Assembly (NCBI RefSeq): GCF_003473545.1
Contig: NZ_QUCM01000010.1
Location: 1-64,000 of the forward strand
Direction of reading: 5' to 3'
Origin: Clostridium sp. AM22-11AC
GTDB lineage: Bacteria; Bacillota; Clostridia; Lachnospirales; Lachnospiraceae
Length of the DNA: 64,000 nucleotides
Shown here: positions 62,209 through 64,000 of the stretch, in pieces
How the letters are laid out: each line of letters starts with the position of its first letter
Position numbering within the stretch: the first letter of the stretch is position 1
Position numbers and translations under genes: made by a program
The notes under the pieces: generated by a model
What the model was told of the DNA's origin: nothing
Database searches by the model: none
The model's input: the letters and a program-made list of their open reading frames with translations, nothing else

Positions 62209-63330
62209 GTGGCAGATTTAAAAACACCATTTCGTTATGATTATGTAGGAAGCTTCTTAAGACCGGAAGCATTAAAGCAGGCAAGAAAGAATTTTGAAGA
62301 AGGAAAGATCACAAAAGAAGAACTGACAGCAGTAGAAGATGACTGCATCCGTGATCTGGTTGGAAAGATCAAAAAGCTGGGATATCATGTGATCACAGAC
62401 GGTGAGTTCCGCAGATCCACCTGGCATCTGGATTTTATGTGGGGATTTCAGGGCATTGAGCATAGAAAGACAGTAGAAGGAAATACGACTTTCGATGCAG
62501 AGGCAGCTATGATCGACGATACCTACATGGTAGGCAAGATCTCTGTAAAGAACCACCCGTTTGTAGAGCATTTTAAATTTGTAAAAGCATTAGAAGATGA
62601 AAATACAGTAGCAAAGCAGACTATTCCGTCTCCAGGACAGTTTTATGCTTACTTTACAGGTGCCGAGCTTCTTGGAACTACACTGGATATCTATGGAAGT
62701 GAAGAAGCTTTTGCAAAAGATGTGGCAGGGGCATATGTGGAATTTGTCAATGAGATCTACGCAGCAGGCTGCCGCAACCTTCAGTTTGATGACTGTGTAT
62801 GGGGCGGTATGGTTAATCCAAAGCTGGCAGTTGCATTGACCGGAAGAAAGGGAGATGCGTTGGAGGCATACAAGAAACTGCTCCTTCAGTTAAACAATGA
62901 AGTTGCAGCTCAGGCACCGGCGGATCTGGTGATCAATACCCATGTATGCCGCGGAAACTATCATTCCACATTTTTCAGTTCCGGTGCATACGACGGAGTA
63001 GCCGACCTGCTTTTTGGCGAGGAAAATGTAAACGCCTACTATCTGGAATACGATGATGAAAGATCCGGCGGTTTTGCTCCTTTAGCAAAAGTTTCCGGCG
63101 ACAAAAAAGTAGTTCTGGGCCTTGTAACCACCAAATCCCCGGTATTAGAAAAGAAAGAAGACGTGATCGCAAGGATCCATGAGGCTGCAAAACACGTGCC
63201 TTTAGACCGCTTATACTTAAGCCCACAGTGCGGTTTCGCCTCCTGTGAGATCGGAAACAAGCTTACAGAAGAAGAGCAGTGGGCAAAGTTAAAATTGGTG
63301 AAAGAAATTGCTGAAGAGGTGTGGAGATAG
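62209..63330 (+). CDS. MetE-like cobalamin-independent methionine synthase (YxjG/YxjH type)
   Basis: 373 aa, the short single-domain form. YDYVGSFLRPEALKQAR (about 11-27), ITDGEFRRSTW (about 63-73), LQFDDCVWGG (about 191-200) and a C-terminal HVCRGNYHS...CGFAS with metal cysteines. It would transfer methyl groups to homocysteine. GTG 62209 follows CGGAGGA, better than the ATG 36 nt upstream. A LysR gene precedes it. Confidence 0.85.
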   Translation: MADLKTPFRYDYVGSFLRPEALKQARKNFEEGKITKEELTAVEDDCIRDLVGKIKKLGYHVITDGEFRRSTWHLDFMWGFQGIEHRKTVEGNTTFDAEAAMIDDTYMVGKISVKNHPFVEHFKFVKALEDENTVAKQTIPSPGQFYAYFTGAELLGTTLDIYGSEEAFAKDVAGAYVEFVNEIYAAGCRNLQFDDCVWGGMVNPKLAVALTGRKGDALEAYKKLLLQLNNEVAAQAPADLVINTHVCRGNYHSTFFSSGAYDGVADLLFGEENVNAYYLEYDDERSGGFAPLAKVSGDKKVVLGLVTTKSPVLEKKEDVIARIHEAAKHVPLDRLYLSPQCGFASCEIGNKLTEEEQWAKLKLVKEIAEEVWR

Positions 63331-63497
63331 AAATAAGCAAATGACTTTAATGATATTCTGAAAATTCTAATATTCGCTGGTGCCGTATCTGGTGTGGCTG
63401 ACTTATGTGGGATATCTGAATTTCATGATCAGTATTTTGAATTGAAGTGAGAATGAGTAAGTTAAGAATAGATAAGAACAAATGTTTGCAGCGTTCA

Positions 63498-63526
63498 TGG
63501 ACAGGAAAAATGGCGTATGGTATACT
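63498..63526 (+). promoter_or_regulatory. Promoter of the Y-family polymerase gene
   Basis: TGGACA (63498-63503), a 17-nt spacer and TATACT (63521-63526). Confidence 0.6.
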
Positions 63527-63555
63527 AAACAGTAACTGGTCATGGAGGTTTAAAC

Positions 63556-64000
63556 ATGGGTTCTGATAAGATTTATATTGCTATTGATCTGAAATCTTTT
63601 TATGCTTCCGTAGAAGCAGTGGATCTCGGGCTGGATCCGCTTACTGCTAATCTGGTGGTGGCGGATCCTTCAAGGACGGAAAAGACCATCTGTCTGGCGG
63701 TATCCCCTTCTTTGAAGGCTTACGGGATCTCTGGGCGGGCGAGATTATTTGAAGTGGTGCAGAAGGTGAAGCAGGCTAATAGTCTGCGAAGAAGCGGATT
63801 GCCACAGCGAAAGTTTACAGGGAGATCTTGTGATGCGAAAATGCTTGAAAGGGATCCGCGGCTTGAGATTGATTATGTAATCGCGCCCCCTCAGATGGCT
63901 CACTATATGGAAGTGAGTACAAAGATCTATCATATTTATTTAAAGTATGTGGCTCCGGAGGATATCCATGTATATTCCATTGATGAAGTATTTATGGATG
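63556..64000 (+). CDS. Y-family DNA polymerase, 5' part (DinB/UmuC type)
   Basis: 148 codons are in the window; the frame is open to the right edge. MGSDKIYIAIDLKSFYASVE matches the first catalytic motif (aspartate, and FYASVE), and DIHVYSIDEVFMD holds the second catalytic aspartate-glutamate pair. Translesion DNA synthesis. GGAGGT precedes ATG 63556. UmuC-like or UvrX-like members differ only later in the protein, so the subtype is open. Confidence 0.88.
   Translation, partial: MGSDKIYIAIDLKSFYASVEAVDLGLDPLTANLVVADPSRTEKTICLAVSPSLKAYGISGRARLFEVVQKVKQANSLRRSGLPQRKFTGRSCDAKMLERDPRLEIDYVIAPPQMAHYMEVSTKIYHIYLKYVAPEDIHVYSIDEVFMD

Overview
The window looks like chromosomal DNA of an anaerobic gut Firmicute, probably a Lachnospiraceae/Clostridium-cluster-XIVa type organism. 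The reasons are strong AGGAGG-type ribosome binding sites, sigma-A promoters with TTGACA/TATAAT boxes, a selenium-dependent type of xanthine dehydrogenase, a GerM-like lipoprotein, a shared-ATPase style sugar ABC importer and typical Clostridia family members (DUF3343, DUF1836, DegV, RsiV-like). This is inference from gene content; no rRNA is present. No phage, IS transposase or CRISPR array was seen.

Region by region. (1) 1-10.8 kb: an anaerobic purine/uric-acid catabolic island. It holds the 5' end of a probable 2,3-diaminopropionate ammonia-lyase, a YheO/DauR-type regulator, SsnA, YgfK, a DUF3343 protein, a dihydropyrimidinase-like amidohydrolase, a four-cluster ferredoxin and a selenium-dependent-type xanthine dehydrogenase. 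Two elaborate structured segments lie between ssnA and ygfK: a palindromic MITE-like element with 8-bp flanking repeats, then a multi-stem leader that could be a Moco-type riboswitch. (2) 11-15.3 kb: a DUF1836 regulator and a sugar ABC importer (binding protein plus two permeases, no ATPase). (3) 15.4-31 kb: housekeeping and transport genes: pcrA, rlmD, NhaC, a MATE transporter with an in-frame amber codon at codon 3, an AGCS symporter, LysR, a cation/proton antiporter with MgtC, tRNA-Ser(CGA), an ECF sigma/RsiV-like anti-sigma pair with a visible ECF-type autoregulatory promoter, an amidase and a PHP phosphatase. (4) 31.5-36.6 kb: lower glycolysis gap-pgk-tpiA-gpmI, with a branched structured element between tpiA and gpmI.

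(5) 36.7-41 kb: tyrosine phenol-lyase with an AGCS transporter, divergent from a GntR/FCD regulator; a 12-bp motif is shared by both promoter regions, suggesting one regulon for tyrosine uptake and cleavage to phenol, pyruvate and ammonia. (6) 41-47.5 kb: DegV, an orphan histidine kinase with a GerMN lipoprotein, ComEC and a GNAT acetyltransferase. (7) 47.6-54.5 kb: a protease-less Lon-like AAA+ protein in tandem with a ThiXYZ-like ABC importer and a TatD-type hydrolase, then an ECF transporter S component paired with a pyridoxamine-pyruvate-aminotransferase-like enzyme (possible vitamin B6 salvage). (8) 54.5-64 kb: DUF378, a second MATE exporter, a MerR regulator with a likely target promoter (19-bp spacer) in front of a diaminopentanoate-dehydrogenase-like gene, a DMT permease, NUDIX, an AlkD-like protein, a LysR/MetE-like pair and the 5' part of a Y-family DNA polymerase.

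Most genes are ordinary. The most interesting items are the purine-island RNA/palindrome structures, the shared GntR operator of the phenol-lyase operon, the Lon-like AAA+ with an altered Walker B, the B6-salvage pair, the MerR/19-bp promoter and the amber codon in the MATE gene.
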